A DNA stretch of 64,000 nt. It comes from Pedobacter psychrodurus. GTDB taxonomy: Bacteria > Bacteroidota > Bacteroidia > Sphingobacteriales > Sphingobacteriaceae. The stretch is from assembly GCF_004331735.1 (NCBI RefSeq), contig NZ_SJSO01000004.1:1-64000 (forward strand), written 5' to 3'. The position numbers and the translations under genes were made by a program. The stretch's first letter is position 1. Every line of letters starts with the position of its first letter. This document shows, piece by piece, positions 1-8,893 of the stretch. The notes below the pieces were generated by a model, which searched no databases, was not told where the DNA came from, and saw only the letters and a program-made list of their open reading frames with translations.

Positions 1-2
1 AG

Positions 3-221
3 GGTTTGATCAACTATTACGGAAAATTCCATAGCTCAAAGTTGAAAGGCTTTCTGCGTGGGGTTAATGCAAAGTTGGCTAACTGGGCAATCAGGAAATA
101 CAAAGGGTTGAGAGTCAGCGTGACCAGTGCGATGAAATGGCTAAAGCGTTTATATAAACGAAAACCAAAACTCTTTGCACACTGGACATTTGGCTCAAAA
201 CCTACTATGGAATTACGATAA
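3..221 (+). CDS. ltrA: Group II intron reverse transcriptase/maturase, C-terminal fragment
   Basis: This partial reading frame ends at the TAA at 219-221 and enters from beyond the left edge. It is the group II intron maturase-specific region (GIIM domain): it reads INYYGKF near the start, then a basic stretch with RKYKGL and a KLFAHW motif close to the end, as in LtrA-type intron proteins. The full protein (usually 400-600 aa) would carry reverse transcriptase and maturase activities that help the intron RNA splice and retrohome. Only the last ~72 residues are visible. The stop codon sits just before RNA domain V, the normal arrangement. Confidence 0.85.
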   Translation, partial: GLINYYGKFHSSKLKGFLRGVNAKLANWAIRKYKGLRVSVTSAMKWLKRLYKRKPKLFAHWTFGSKPTMELR

Positions 222-224
222 TAA

Positions 225-297
225 GAGCCGTATGATGGGAGACCATCACGTACGGTTCTGTGAGAATCTCAGGTTGAGATACCTGGGTTTACTTGAT
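225..297 (+). ncRNA. Group II intron domains V and VI
   Basis: Bases 225-258 fold as a 34-nt domain V hairpin: GAGCCGTATG pairs with CGTACGGTTC around a short apical stem. The catalytic triad AGC lies at 226-228. It is followed by a domain VI-like stem (CTCAGGT at 268-274 with ACCTGGG at 281-287) whose 3' side should hold the branch-point adenosine. The RNA core at this end looks undamaged. Assignment rests on the strongly conserved domain V. Confidence 0.85.
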
Positions 298-369
298 AAC
301 TATTGAGCTATTATTAAAAATCCCCGATTTGAAATAGACCGTCCACAAAAGTTTGGACAAACGTAACAA

Positions 370-1450
370 TTAACTATTTAGGCTGTGAGCTCGGTATTCC
401 ACCGGGCTCATTCCTTTTAGATTCAACCCGATTTTATCATTATTGTAGTAATTGATGTAACTTGTCAATGTCATTCCATAACTCTTCCACTGTTGTCCGG
501 TTAAAGTCTAAAATAATGACAAAATCTTTAAAATTAAGCTGAAAAAGCGGTTTTTGTTCCGCTTCTAAAAGGCAAGCCCCCTGTTTTTCCAATTTTAAAA
601 ATTCTTATCTAAATCCGGCTGTCCGGTAAAAAACTACTCATTTGTTGAAGTTCTAATCATTTAAACCATTTATGGCTCAAATATCCAGCAAAATATCCTC
701 TTAGTATATAAATATTGCAGCCATTTGCGGTTAGGCTGTCCGCTAAAAATTCATACAAAAAAGTTTACCGGACAACAGTGTAACTCTTCTACGAATAAGT
801 ATTTTTTGAGATAAAAATACCTCATACTTCAGCGTACCAAAAAAGTTTTCTATTATAACATTATCAAGGCAGTTTCCCTTTCTCGACATGCTTTGAATAA
901 TTCTATTCTTGCGCAGAATACCTTGGTAACTTTTCATCCTATATTGTATTGCCATCCCTGATCCGAATGTAATATTGGTTTGGAACTCTTTGCATCTTTT
1001 TCAGTGCATACCAAGCATATCGGTAATATGCCCGAAATTCGGCACCAGAGATAGTGAATAGCTTATAATATCCCAATTGAATAAATCTATTACGTGAGAG
1101 AGAGATACAGTTTTTTGCCCGCTACACTGAATTTAGTGACATCGGTAGCCCATTTTTCAAACGGCCTATTTGCATTAAACTGCCTTTTAGTATATTAGGT
1201 GTATTCTTCTCTTCTTCTCCTTTGTAAACTATGTATTTCTTAAGCTTGACGACCATCTCGCCAGTCAGTCTCAGGACAGTTTTGTGATTGATGGCATGCC
1301 CTTATTTTTTTAGTTGAAATAGCATTCTCCTATAGCCGTATCTACATCTATCCTTATGCTGTTTGGCAAGTGCAATGATGCGTGTCCCAATCACTTCGTA
1401 CTTATCAATCACCTTATTACGCTTCATATAGTAATAAAACGAGCTTCATG
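370..1450 (-). pseudogene. IS3-family transposase OrfB, frameshifted and interrupted
   Basis: Read on the minus strand, pieces of an rve/DDE integrase appear in different frames: YGYRRM near 1340, WATDVTKFSVAGKK near 1130 (first catalytic Asp), SRKGNCLDNVIIENFFGTLK at about 835-895 (the usual region of the last catalytic Glu), and SYINYYNNDKIGLNLKGMSP followed by VEYR at 395-465, ending in a TAA at 370-372. In an intact enzyme these blocks lie in one frame of roughly 280 residues. Here they are split by several frameshifts, at least one stop, and the insertion at 488-780. It cannot make transposase. Confidence 0.85.
488..780. mobile_element. MITE-like element, 293 bp, with 9-bp target duplication
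   Basis: The element starts with CACTGTTGTCCGGTTAAA and ends with the inverted copy (TTTACCGGACAACAGTG), so the ends match over about 16 bases with one indel. It is flanked by the direct repeat TAACTCTTC at 479-487 and 781-789, which is single in the uninterrupted IS3 gene. No reading frame inside could be a transposase, so it is non-autonomous. Internal copies of the end motif (GGCTGTCCGGTAAAAA at 617-632 and a near copy at 734-749) suggest nested or rearranged ends. A small AAGCGG/CCGCTT hairpin lies near 547-566. Confidence 0.85.
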
Positions 1451-1541
1451 CCATATTGGGTACCATCAAAAGCATTGACAGATCAAACACCTCCTAAAGT
1501 GTCTAACTTTTTGGGGCACTGCAGAGGCTTAAGGTGACATC

Positions 1542-2861
1542 TTAATATATATCTGTGATCATTCCTTTTTTATAATTAAAGGTATATCCAGGAGCTGGAT
1601 TCCAATTATCAAATGCATACCAACCGTTATAAGAACCATTCCATCCCCAGTTCATTGATAAATGACCATAACCTACCTGAAAAATGTACATCCATGGGCT
1701 TGCACCTGGTTCTGGTCTTGGGTCATTTGTTAACATACATTCAAACATATAGGTGTCTTTATACCCATCACATACCCATGCATGCCCTTCTTCGTAACTA
1801 TTAAAAATCCACCATTTACCTTGTTTTCCACCTGTTAAAATAACCGGTCTTCCTAGGTTTAAATCGAATTTAACTTTACTATAGTTGTAGTTTGCAGCGG
1901 TACTTTGGCCATATCCGAAGGTTTGTAAACCCATTATCGCCTCCCCGTCTGTAGCACCTGAACCATCGCAGCCATAGTCCATAGAGCAAGCTTGACCGAC
2001 CAGTGACATTAGGTATTGGACATCCGCATTGCCATAGTTGTTACTCATCCCAGCCCAATTAAAATTAAACATAGATGGTTTTGCGTGGTATCTCAAGATT
2101 TGAGCAATGGCAGTTGCATAACAACCTGTCGGAGCACGACCATTTGAGTAGTTAGAACAACCCATATGCGGACAAAGATCGTTATAACCGGTACCCTGAC
2201 CCCATTGCGTTTGCAATAATGGTCCAACTTGGGCTACTATCATAGACAGCTGGTTCCCTTCTTCAAACCGATCACAAGGGAAGTTCCATAAATCCACGGA
2301 CGATAACTCATTGTTTCGTCCGTTAAGACTTAGTTTTTTTTGATTCGAAACTATTGGAGCTTTCTCTAAAAGATTTTTCCAACTCTTTTTGATAGTTTCA
2401 GTCGGCTTTAGATTTTTCTTTCTAATTTCTGTGATACCATCATTAGTTTGCTGAAGCCATGCAACCAAACCAGGTGGATAATTTATTTTTTCACTTACTT
2501 CAAAGTTTCCTTTGTCTGCATATGCCAGTATCGGAATTGCACGTTTATCAGCCGAAACAATCGCAAAACCGCCGTCATCATAATTTAATATATAAAAGCT
2601 AGGTTCAGATTTATTTGGGTCGATTGTAAATGCTTGTTTAATAATTTTGGCCTTTGCCGACACCTTTGTGTTTTTAGATGCCATTATTTTTGCCTTCGAT
2701 GTATTGAATGATTCTTGAATAGCAATGGATTTTGCTGTTGAAAGATCTACAAAATTTGAATCTTTGAGTATCTTGTCTGTTATTTCTAAGTTGTTTTTTT
2801 CTTTTGCACATCCGAACAGAAATACAAGAAGAACGAGAGTGGTTAATTGTTTTTTCATCAT
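1542..2861 (-). CDS. C10 family peptidase (streptopain-like) lipoprotein
   Basis: Secreted cysteine protease of 439 aa. The N-terminus is a lipoprotein signal (lipobox FLFGC, Cys18), so it should be membrane-anchored. Residues ~35-145 resemble the Spi/propeptide inhibitor domain that keeps C10 enzymes inactive. The catalytic domain starts near residue 205: the active Cys is Cys247 in PTGCYATAIAQILRYH and the His is His360 in EEGHAWVCDGY, followed by the typical NWGWNGSYNGWY end. The gene starts 4 bases inside the upstream small lipoprotein gene (ATGA overlap), so the two are probably translated together. Family members in other Bacteroidota digest host or environmental proteins; the substrate here is unknown. 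Confidence 0.9.
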   Translation of the reverse strand: MMKKQLTTLVLLVFLFGCAKEKNNLEITDKILKDSNFVDLSTAKSIAIQESFNTSKAKIMASKNTKVSAKAKIIKQAFTIDPNKSEPSFYILNYDDGGFAIVSADKRAIPILAYADKGNFEVSEKINYPPGLVAWLQQTNDGITEIRKKNLKPTETIKKSWKNLLEKAPIVSNQKKLSLNGRNNELSSVDLWNFPCDRFEEGNQLSMIVAQVGPLLQTQWGQGTGYNDLCPHMGCSNYSNGRAPTGCYATAIAQILRYHAKPSMFNFNWAGMSNNYGNADVQYLMSLVGQACSMDYGCDGSGATDGEAIMGLQTFGYGQSTAANYNYSKVKFDLNLGRPVILTGGKQGKWWIFNSYEEGHAWVCDGYKDTYMFECMLTNDPRPEPGASPWMYIFQVGYGHLSMNWGWNGSYNGWYAFDNWNPAPGYTFNYKKGMITDIY

Positions 2862-3337
2862 TTAATTATATTAATTATTTTATTTGAAGAATTCGTATCT
2901 GTCCACACCACCACGTCATTATAAGTTACACTAACGGTTAGGGCACTATTGCGATTTGGATGTAAATATTTATAAACAATTTTATCTTCGGTATTATTAT
3001 TGAACCTTAAAATTACCGTTGCCTCATCCGTATCAAGGAAAGGAAATGGATATACCTTTAACATTTTTTCATTTAACGGGCCAGGTATTAATTCAAATCC
3101 TTTCTCACTTCCGGTTGTTTTGTTAGGACGAACTTCCTGCCCGTTAACATTATATATTACTGCCAAGTTCTCTATATAAGCTTCGGAAAGAAGAGGACTG
3201 CCGATGGCATTGGAATATGTAAAATAAACAGATAAATCAAGTACAGGACTGTTTTTCCCACCTTGTTTTTTACATGAAATTATATTCATCAATCCCATAG
3301 CCATTATGATGTGACAAGAAAATAAGATATATTTCAT
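2858..3337 (-). CDS. Small lipoprotein coupled to the C10 protease
   Basis: A protein of about 159 aa if started at the ATG ending at 3337, which gives a clean signal peptide with lipobox IISC (Cys22); an ATG 12 bases upstream is also possible. The mature part is rich in Asn, Tyr and Val, with alternating hydrophobic residues suggesting a beta-sandwich. I do not recognise the family. Its last codon overlaps the start of the C10 protease by 4 bases, so they form one transcription and translation unit. In Bacteroides, C10 proteases often sit beside small inhibitor proteins; this could be such a partner, but no sequence feature proves it. Confidence 0.75.
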   Translation of the reverse strand: MKYILFSCHIIMAMGLMNIISCKKQGGKNSPVLDLSVYFTYSNAIGSPLLSEAYIENLAVIYNVNGQEVRPNKTTGSEKGFELIPGPLNEKMLKVYPFPFLDTDEATVILRFNNNTEDKIVYKYLHPNRNSALTVSVTYNDVVVWTDTNSSNKIINIIK

Positions 3338-3349
3338 ATGGGCTTTCAC

Positions 3350-4264
3350 ATTTTAAAAAATTAAAAGATTTTTATTTTGAATTATAACGAGAGTATTTTA
3401 GCGCAAAAGAGAAACTTATGCGTTCACGATTAAGTTGAATTGGGAAAGAGAGATTTAATTTCATAAGAGATGTTTTTAGTTTTCGATTACATAAAAGTAT
3501 TATATTATTTAATATAAAATGACAATAAAATGTAACAAAACTAATGATAATAAAGTAGCTAATTCTTTACAACTAAGCATACAGATTCTTCAGTTGATGA
3601 CTACATTGCCCGATATTTCTAGGGAATATTAAGATTAATCAATGAAAAGTGCCGCTACTTGTGATAAATTGAATATTTTTTTGATAATATAAAAACAGCA
3701 AAATTCTAAAATATTGGATGCAGCTTTGGAAAACTCAAGAATAATATTTAGCCTTTTTTAAAGGCGAAGAAAATTAGCGAATTTTGCTCTATATATTAGA
3801 AATTTGTATTCTTGTATTGATTTCAGACTCCAATTTCAATGAAATTATTTTCCAATTGATACCATAGTTATATTGAATCTCCGTTGACTTGCGAGATTTG
3901 TAACAAATCAGTACCGCTTTACAATCTTGGTATCGATGATTTAAATGCTCGAGTTTAGTGGGATAAACCTTAAAATAGTACTGTATTAGCGTTTAAATTA
4001 CGCGACTCTTGTTTATATTAAAAAAACCTGTTAGATTAATTTCTGACAGGTTTTTTTTATATCTGTTCAACTCTTTCTATTTGTCATTCTGAATGCAATA
4101 AAAAATCTTTAAAAGAAGGGGAATGAAATGGGATTGGAGCTGAGTCTGAAGTTAACAAGCCTGATACCAATACGATCAAATAGATTGCTTCGCCCGATGA
4201 AAAATCGGTCTCGCAAAGGACAACAGGACTAATGCACTAATGACAAATAAACCAATGAACCGCT
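3350..4264. other. AT-rich intergenic region
   Basis: About 0.9 kb without a supported gene. The part next to the lipoprotein gene must hold the promoter of the C10 operon, but I cannot pick it with confidence. A hairpin terminator lies at 4019-4058. Bases 4082-4110 (GTCATTCTGAATGC and onward) and 4189-4207 (CCCGATGAAAAATCGG) are fragments of dispersed repeats that appear more completely elsewhere in the window. In the rest (3480-4010) I see no coding potential, RNA gene or clear element. Confidence 0.6.
4019..4058 (-). terminator. Bidirectional intrinsic terminator downstream of the SpmAB gene
   Basis: AAAACCTGT and ACAGGTTTT form a stem flanked by A-runs on one side and T-runs on the other, so it can work in both directions. 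It lies about 200 bases after the stop of the minus-strand SpmAB gene. Confidence 0.75.
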
Positions 4265-5536
4265 TTATGCAAAAAACATATAACTAAGCGCAATCGCTGT
4301 ACAAACCCCAACCAAATCGGCTAGTAACATCGAACCGATGGCATAACGTGTATTTTTTATTCCAACAGAACCAAAGTAAACCGCTACTACATAAAAAGTG
4401 GTATCAGAAGCACCTTGAAAAACGCCTGATAGCTTACTGGCAAATGAATCTGGTCCGCTAGAAATCATGGTGCTTACCATCATTCCGCGAGCAGCACCAC
4501 CACTTAAAGGCCTGATTAAAGCTGTTGGCAAAGCGTCTACAAATTTAGTGTCGGCTCCAATAAACACAAACATGTTTTTAATACCGCTCATTATTACATC
4601 AAAAGTTCCGCTGGTTCTTAACATGCTTACGGCAACTAAAATTCCAACTAAATAAGGGACAATTTTCAATGCAGTTTCAAATCCACCTTTGGCCCCATCG
4701 ATAAACGCATCAAAAACATCTATTTTTTTATATAATGCACCCAATACAATCAATAAAAAGATCAATAAAATTATTCCGCCGCTTAATAAGCCTGAAAATG
4801 ATTTTATACTTTCTGCATTTAACTTGCTTACATACCAAACCAGTAAGCCAACTACTGCCGAGATACTTAATACCCAGGTAATGATAACGGGTTGAAGTAA
4901 GTTTATCTTTTGTTTAAAGGATACGATGAGCATGGCGGCCATGGTACCAACAAAAGTTACGATTAGGCACGGAATAAAAATATCGGTTGGGTCTTGCGCA
5001 TTTTGGGTTGACCTAATGGCGATTACACTAACCGGAATTAAACATAAACCTGCGGCGTGTAAACATAAAAACATAATCTGTGAATTACTGGCCACATCCT
5101 TATTTGGATTGAGCTCTTGCAAACTTTCCATAGCCTTTATGCCAAAAGGGGTAGCTGCATTATCTAAACCTAACAAATTGGCTGAAAAATTCATGATCAT
5201 GTGCCCCATAGATGGGTGCCCTTTTGGAATTTCGGGAAAGAGTTTCGAAAAGAAAGGACCAATAATTCTGGATAATAAACGAATACCGCCTGCTTTTTCG
5301 GCAATGCTCATTAAACCCATAAATAAAGCCAGTGTTCCAATTAATTTAATGCAAAGGTCAACCGCGATCCAGCAAGTTTCGATAATGCCATCTAATTTTA
5401 AAGGATTTAAGGGATCGGATGATTTTCCGATTACCATCCAGTTAAAAATATCGCTATGTCCGAAAAAGAAACATTTAATACTTGCTACAACAATAGCCAC
5501 GATAATAAATGCTGACCAAATTCTACTTAATGCCAT
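4265..5536 (-). CDS. SpmA-SpmB fusion, spore-maturation-like membrane protein
   Basis: A polytopic inner-membrane protein of 423 aa in which the two Firmicutes proteins SpmA and SpmB are joined. The SpmA half (about 1-210) carries NFSANLLGLDNAATPFGIKA; the SpmB half (about 225-423) carries GASDTTFYVVAVYFGSVGIK. Both belong to the nucleoside recognition (Gate) superfamily, related to transporters. The organism is not a spore former, so the role is unknown; a transport function is a family-level guess. It is a single gene with its own terminator downstream. Such fusions are common in Bacteroidota. The start at 5536 gives an immediately hydrophobic N-terminus. Confidence 0.85.
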   Translation of the reverse strand: MALSRIWSAFIIVAIVVASIKCFFFGHSDIFNWMVIGKSSDPLNPLKLDGIIETCWIAVDLCIKLIGTLALFMGLMSIAEKAGGIRLLSRIIGPFFSKLFPEIPKGHPSMGHMIMNFSANLLGLDNAATPFGIKAMESLQELNPNKDVASNSQIMFLCLHAAGLCLIPVSVIAIRSTQNAQDPTDIFIPCLIVTFVGTMAAMLIVSFKQKINLLQPVIITWVLSISAVVGLLVWYVSKLNAESIKSFSGLLSGGIILLIFLLIVLGALYKKIDVFDAFIDGAKGGFETALKIVPYLVGILVAVSMLRTSGTFDVIMSGIKNMFVFIGADTKFVDALPTALIRPLSGGAARGMMVSTMISSGPDSFASKLSGVFQGASDTTFYVVAVYFGSVGIKNTRYAIGSMLLADLVGVCTAIALSYMFFA

Positions 5537-5691
5537 TAGGGTTGTTTAGTTTTATTTGAAAAGGTTAAAATACTTCTTTTAGTCGAAAGTTCATAGAAGA
5601 GATTTTGGAGTTGGGAGTTCAGAGTTACTGGCGATCGCTCTATTTATGGTCGAATAATAGCAATGAATTTATAGTATTTATCCAATGAAAA

Positions 5692-5731
5692 ATCCATGAT
5701 ACAAAGCTTTTGATATGCTTGTATCATGGAT
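5692..5731 (-). terminator. Intrinsic terminator after the S9 peptidase gene
   Basis: The arms ATCCATGATACAA and TTGTATCATGGAT pair almost perfectly around a short loop. On the minus strand the stem is followed by TTTTTC, so it fits the end of the S9 peptidase transcript, about 80 bases past its stop. Confidence 0.8.
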
Positions 5732-5812
5732 TTAGATTCTTAGTTGCCAGCATTGGATTGTCGTTTTCTGAATTAAGCACGCTAAACTCCCAACGCTAAA
5801 CTCCAAACTCAG

Positions 5813-8671
5813 CTAAGGCTTATCATCTGTTAATTCAAAACCCCAGGTTTTTCCTTTTTCAGTAGCAGGAATCCCACTTGTCATCCAAGCTGGAGCCTTT
5901 GCGCCTTTTAAATAATAATCAAAAAATTGTTGTTCGCGGATTTGAATATCCTTACGATTCTGGCGTTGAACTAAGTTATGCGCTTCACCATTATAGTTAA
6001 GCATCCAAACTGGTTTACCTAATCGACGTAAACCGGTAAACATTTCTATTCCCTGATACCAAGGCACAGCACCGTCTGCATCGTTAGCCATTACCACAAC
6101 TGGTGTATTTACTTTCGGGAACATAAATAAGGGTGAATTCTCGATATATAATTCTGGTTTTTCCCAAAGTGTTGCACCAATACGGCTTTGTGTTTTTTCA
6201 TACTGGAACTGACGGTTCATACCGGTTTCCCAGCGGATACCACCATAAGCAGAAGTCATATTGGCTACAGGTGCACCAGCCCATGCTGCAGCATACATGT
6301 TATTTTGGGTAATTAAATAAGCTACTTGGTAACCGCCCCAACTTTGACCCTGGATACCAATTTTACTACCATCTACCCAGCTGTTTTTCTTTAAGCTTTC
6401 TACGCCAGAATTGATGAACTCTACAGCAGATTTACCTGGGTGACCAGTTTCGTAGCTAATATCTGGTGCAAAAACCAGATATCCATTACTCACGAAATAA
6501 GATATATTTAAGCGTGACGGCGTAGGTGCCGGCGCTTGATAAGTGTATAAACCATCGGTTAGTTTTTCGTAGAAATAGGCGATCATCGGATATTTTTTAT
6601 TTGGATCGAAGTTTTCTGGTTTGTACAGAATACCTTCAGCTTTATAGCCTTTTGGCGTGGTCCATTTAACCAGCTCAGCCGTACCCCAATTGTAGTTTTT
6701 TTGTTGAGGATTGGTATTGCTTAATTTGGTTTCAGTTTTTAAATCTGTAGTGATATAAACATTTGGCGATTCTACATAATTGGCTTTATCGTAAATGTAA
6801 ACATCAGCATCTTTAGCTTTTACCAGGTTTGAATATTTAAACTTAGCCATTACTACCAATTCTGGTGCTTTAGCTGAACTTACGTTGGTGCGGTAAAAAC
6901 CGTTTTCTTTAGTTAAATTGTTAAAACCATCTAACCAAACTGTTTCGTTCGGTTTTACAAATTTGCTATCGGCATTGCGCTCAAATCTGTTGTCCTGTTG
7001 TACTCTTTCGTAACGGAAGGTAATGTTATTTGCTCTTCCAAAACCAGCGGTAATATTTTTTGGTGCCGATTTTCCGTCTGGTGAGAACGACCAGATATCA
7101 TATTTATCGTTAATTAGAACAGCTTTATCACCTTCAGTCCAGGTAGCTAAGCCATAAGCAGAAGGTAAGTCTGGTACATCATTCTCTTCATCAACAAATT
7201 TTTCGCTTAAACCTGCTGTTAAAACGGTAACCTTTGCAGTAGCTACATGGTAAGTATTCCAACTGCCTGATTTTCGATCAAAGTATAAAACATAATTCCC
7301 TGCTGGTGAAGCTATTGCATAACCATTGAGGTTTTCTATAATTTTCTTTTTCTGGCCATTTTTAGTATCAACCAAATAGTAATCTTTTGAAGTTGAGCCG
7401 CTCCATTGTGATTCTATCCTGCGACCGTAATCAGTAGAAGCCAAAACCTGCCCGGCATCACCTTCAGCAATGATGTTTGCATCAGGCAATTTTAAGTCTG
7501 CTAAAGGAATTACTTTTGGATCACTGCTATAAACGTCAATCACCGATAAATAACTTTTCTTACTGTCTCTTTCTGCGTTTTTAAGCTGCATAGGCTGTAA
7601 ATAGTCGTCTTTGTAATTCCAAACATCAACTTTAGCCACTTCGAAATCTACAATAGTTGTGTCTTTTGGTTTTTTGATAGGAGAGATGCCAAAAAATAAT
7701 TTCTTGCCATCTTTACTAAAAGTTATTTTACCATCGCCATTAACCGACCATTTTGCGGGCAGCCCAGGCATATCAAAATCAACCAGTATTTGTGCTGTAT
7801 CGAGCGTTAAGGAGTTGTAATAAATATTGTAATCTTTTATTTCCTGTTTCTCCGGACTTTGTTCGCCCACAAAGGCCACATGTTCGCTTTCCTCATCAAA
7901 AGTGAAGTTTTTGAAACTTCCTTTTCCCTTAATCAGGGTTTTAAGTGCGCCTTTTTCTGTATTTAACAAGAATATACCTTGTGGAGCAGTTTTGTCCTTT
8001 TTAGATCCGCTACAGGCAAAAACTAACTGTTTGCCATCTTTACTAAAGTAATAATCGGTAACAAATTTATAGGTTTTATCTGTGCCTGTTAAAAGGTTTT
8101 TTACCACTAAATCAGTTCCCTCTTCGGTTTTACCTTTACCTGCAGGTTCATCATCGGCAAAATCTGTTTCACCATCTTTTTTATCGGTTGGTTTTACTGT
8201 TTTCTTTGCGGTATCTGGTTTTTCAGTTAAATAGGCCATTACACTTGCACCTTCTTCAGGAAATTTGAAAGATTTTACTCTTGCCACTTTTGTAACAGCA
8301 CTGGTAGTGAGGTTAGCAATACCTAAAGAGTCTTTTGGCAATTCATCAGGCTTTCTCTTTTTAATTTTAGCCTGACGTAAATCTTTATTTAAGGGACGGA
8401 TGTTAAAAGCCGCGAATTTAGAATCGTTACTAAACTGCGAGTTCATTCCTCTTGGTATATTGATCTTCGCATTGGTTTTAATATTGGTAAGGTACAATTG
8501 TACATCTCCTTCTTGCTGTAAGATGCTGTACATAGCCCATTGGCCATTATTTGATAATTGCTTTGTTCCTACTGATTCCCAATTATCATATACCGAATGA
8601 TCTAAAGGTTTCTTTTGTGCGTAGGCAAAGCTGACAACGAAAAACAGAATAATAGTTAGTCTCTTTTGCAT
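5813..8671 (-). CDS. S9 family serine peptidase (prolyl oligopeptidase type)
   Basis: A secreted peptidase of 952 aa with signal peptide (first ~19 residues ending FAYAQ). The middle (about 30-690) is a beta-propeller-like region. The C-terminal alpha/beta hydrolase domain has the triad: Ser777 in GQSWGGYQ, an Asp near 866 in NDADGAVPW and His898 in GEAHNL. S9 members cleave short peptides, often after Pro or as dipeptidyl/acyl aminopeptidases; the exact specificity cannot be read here. An acidic/Lys-rich insert near residues 155-185 is unusual but in frame. Monocistronic, with a terminator just downstream. Confidence 0.9.
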   Translation of the reverse strand: MQKRLTIILFFVVSFAYAQKKPLDHSVYDNWESVGTKQLSNNGQWAMYSILQQEGDVQLYLTNIKTNAKINIPRGMNSQFSNDSKFAAFNIRPLNKDLRQAKIKKRKPDELPKDSLGIANLTTSAVTKVARVKSFKFPEEGASVMAYLTEKPDTAKKTVKPTDKKDGETDFADDEPAGKGKTEEGTDLVVKNLLTGTDKTYKFVTDYYFSKDGKQLVFACSGSKKDKTAPQGIFLLNTEKGALKTLIKGKGSFKNFTFDEESEHVAFVGEQSPEKQEIKDYNIYYNSLTLDTAQILVDFDMPGLPAKWSVNGDGKITFSKDGKKLFFGISPIKKPKDTTIVDFEVAKVDVWNYKDDYLQPMQLKNAERDSKKSYLSVIDVYSSDPKVIPLADLKLPDANIIAEGDAGQVLASTDYGRRIESQWSGSTSKDYYLVDTKNGQKKKIIENLNGYAIASPAGNYVLYFDRKSGSWNTYHVATAKVTVLTAGLSEKFVDEENDVPDLPSAYGLATWTEGDKAVLINDKYDIWSFSPDGKSAPKNITAGFGRANNITFRYERVQQDNRFERNADSKFVKPNETVWLDGFNNLTKENGFYRTNVSSAKAPELVVMAKFKYSNLVKAKDADVYIYDKANYVESPNVYITTDLKTETKLSNTNPQQKNYNWGTAELVKWTTPKGYKAEGILYKPENFDPNKKYPMIAYFYEKLTDGLYTYQAPAPTPSRLNISYFVSNGYLVFAPDISYETGHPGKSAVEFINSGVESLKKNSWVDGSKIGIQGQSWGGYQVAYLITQNNMYAAAWAGAPVANMTSAYGGIRWETGMNRQFQYEKTQSRIGATLWEKPELYIENSPLFMFPKVNTPVVVMANDADGAVPWYQGIEMFTGLRRLGKPVWMLNYNGEAHNLVQRQNRKDIQIREQQFFDYYLKGAKAPAWMTSGIPATEKGKTWGFELTDDKP

Positions 8672-8833
8672 TTTTAGAAATTATTAATTTGTTGGTTGAG
8701 ATTTAATCTTCTAAAATTGGAATTTTTTAGCTTATTAAGAAACTTGTATGTCAAATATTACAATTAAAAGCATTTAGTTGGAAAGTATGAGGTCGGAGGC
8801 CCAATTTACGCCATGCGCTTAGCGCTCCGCTCC

Positions 8834-8871
8834 AAACAAAAAACCTCGATCACTTTTAAGCGATCGAGGTT
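8834..8871 (-). terminator. Intrinsic terminator of pyrG-yidC
   Basis: AACCTCGATC and GATCGAGGTT form a stem around an 8-10 base loop. On the minus strand it is followed by a T-run (8834-8843). It lies just after the yidC stop. Confidence 0.85.
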
Positions 8872-8893
8872 CTCGTTATAGTTGAGCAGCTAA

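Larger units (their letters stand above)
1..297 (+). mobile_element. Group II intron, 3' part (truncated by window edge)
   Basis: The left edge holds the end of a group II intron: the C-terminus of its maturase, then a recognisable domain V and domain VI. The likely 3' splice boundary is the GAT at 295-297, because these introns usually end in an ACTYGAY-like string (ACTTGAT at 291-297). The intron start and most of its reverse transcriptase lie outside the window, so whether it is intact cannot be judged. The 3' exon (298 onward) shows no gene I can recognise, so it probably landed in intergenic or already mobile DNA. Confidence 0.85.
337..1520 (-). mobile_element. Degenerate IS3-family (IS150-like) element
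   Basis: Both ends resemble IS150-type terminal repeats: CCACAAAAGTTTGGACA near 343-359, and on the opposite strand TGCCCCAAAAAGTTAGACAC at about 1500-1519. Between them lies a minus-strand transposase broken by frameshifts and stops. The orfA (helix-turn-helix) part is missing, because only about 80 bases separate the right end from the start of OrfB-like coding. A 293-bp MITE-like element interrupts the left half. I see no convincing target duplication for the IS itself. It is dead and old. Confidence 0.8.

Noticed and set aside
743-955. A 70-aa frame on the minus strand that looks like an intact small gene
   Set aside because: It is part of the dead IS3 transposase (FFGTLK motif) and runs into the MITE; the last residues come from the inserted element.
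4926-5549. A 207-aa open frame opposite the SpmAB gene
   Set aside because: It is antisense to a well-supported gene and has no motif; the open frame is an effect of codon composition.
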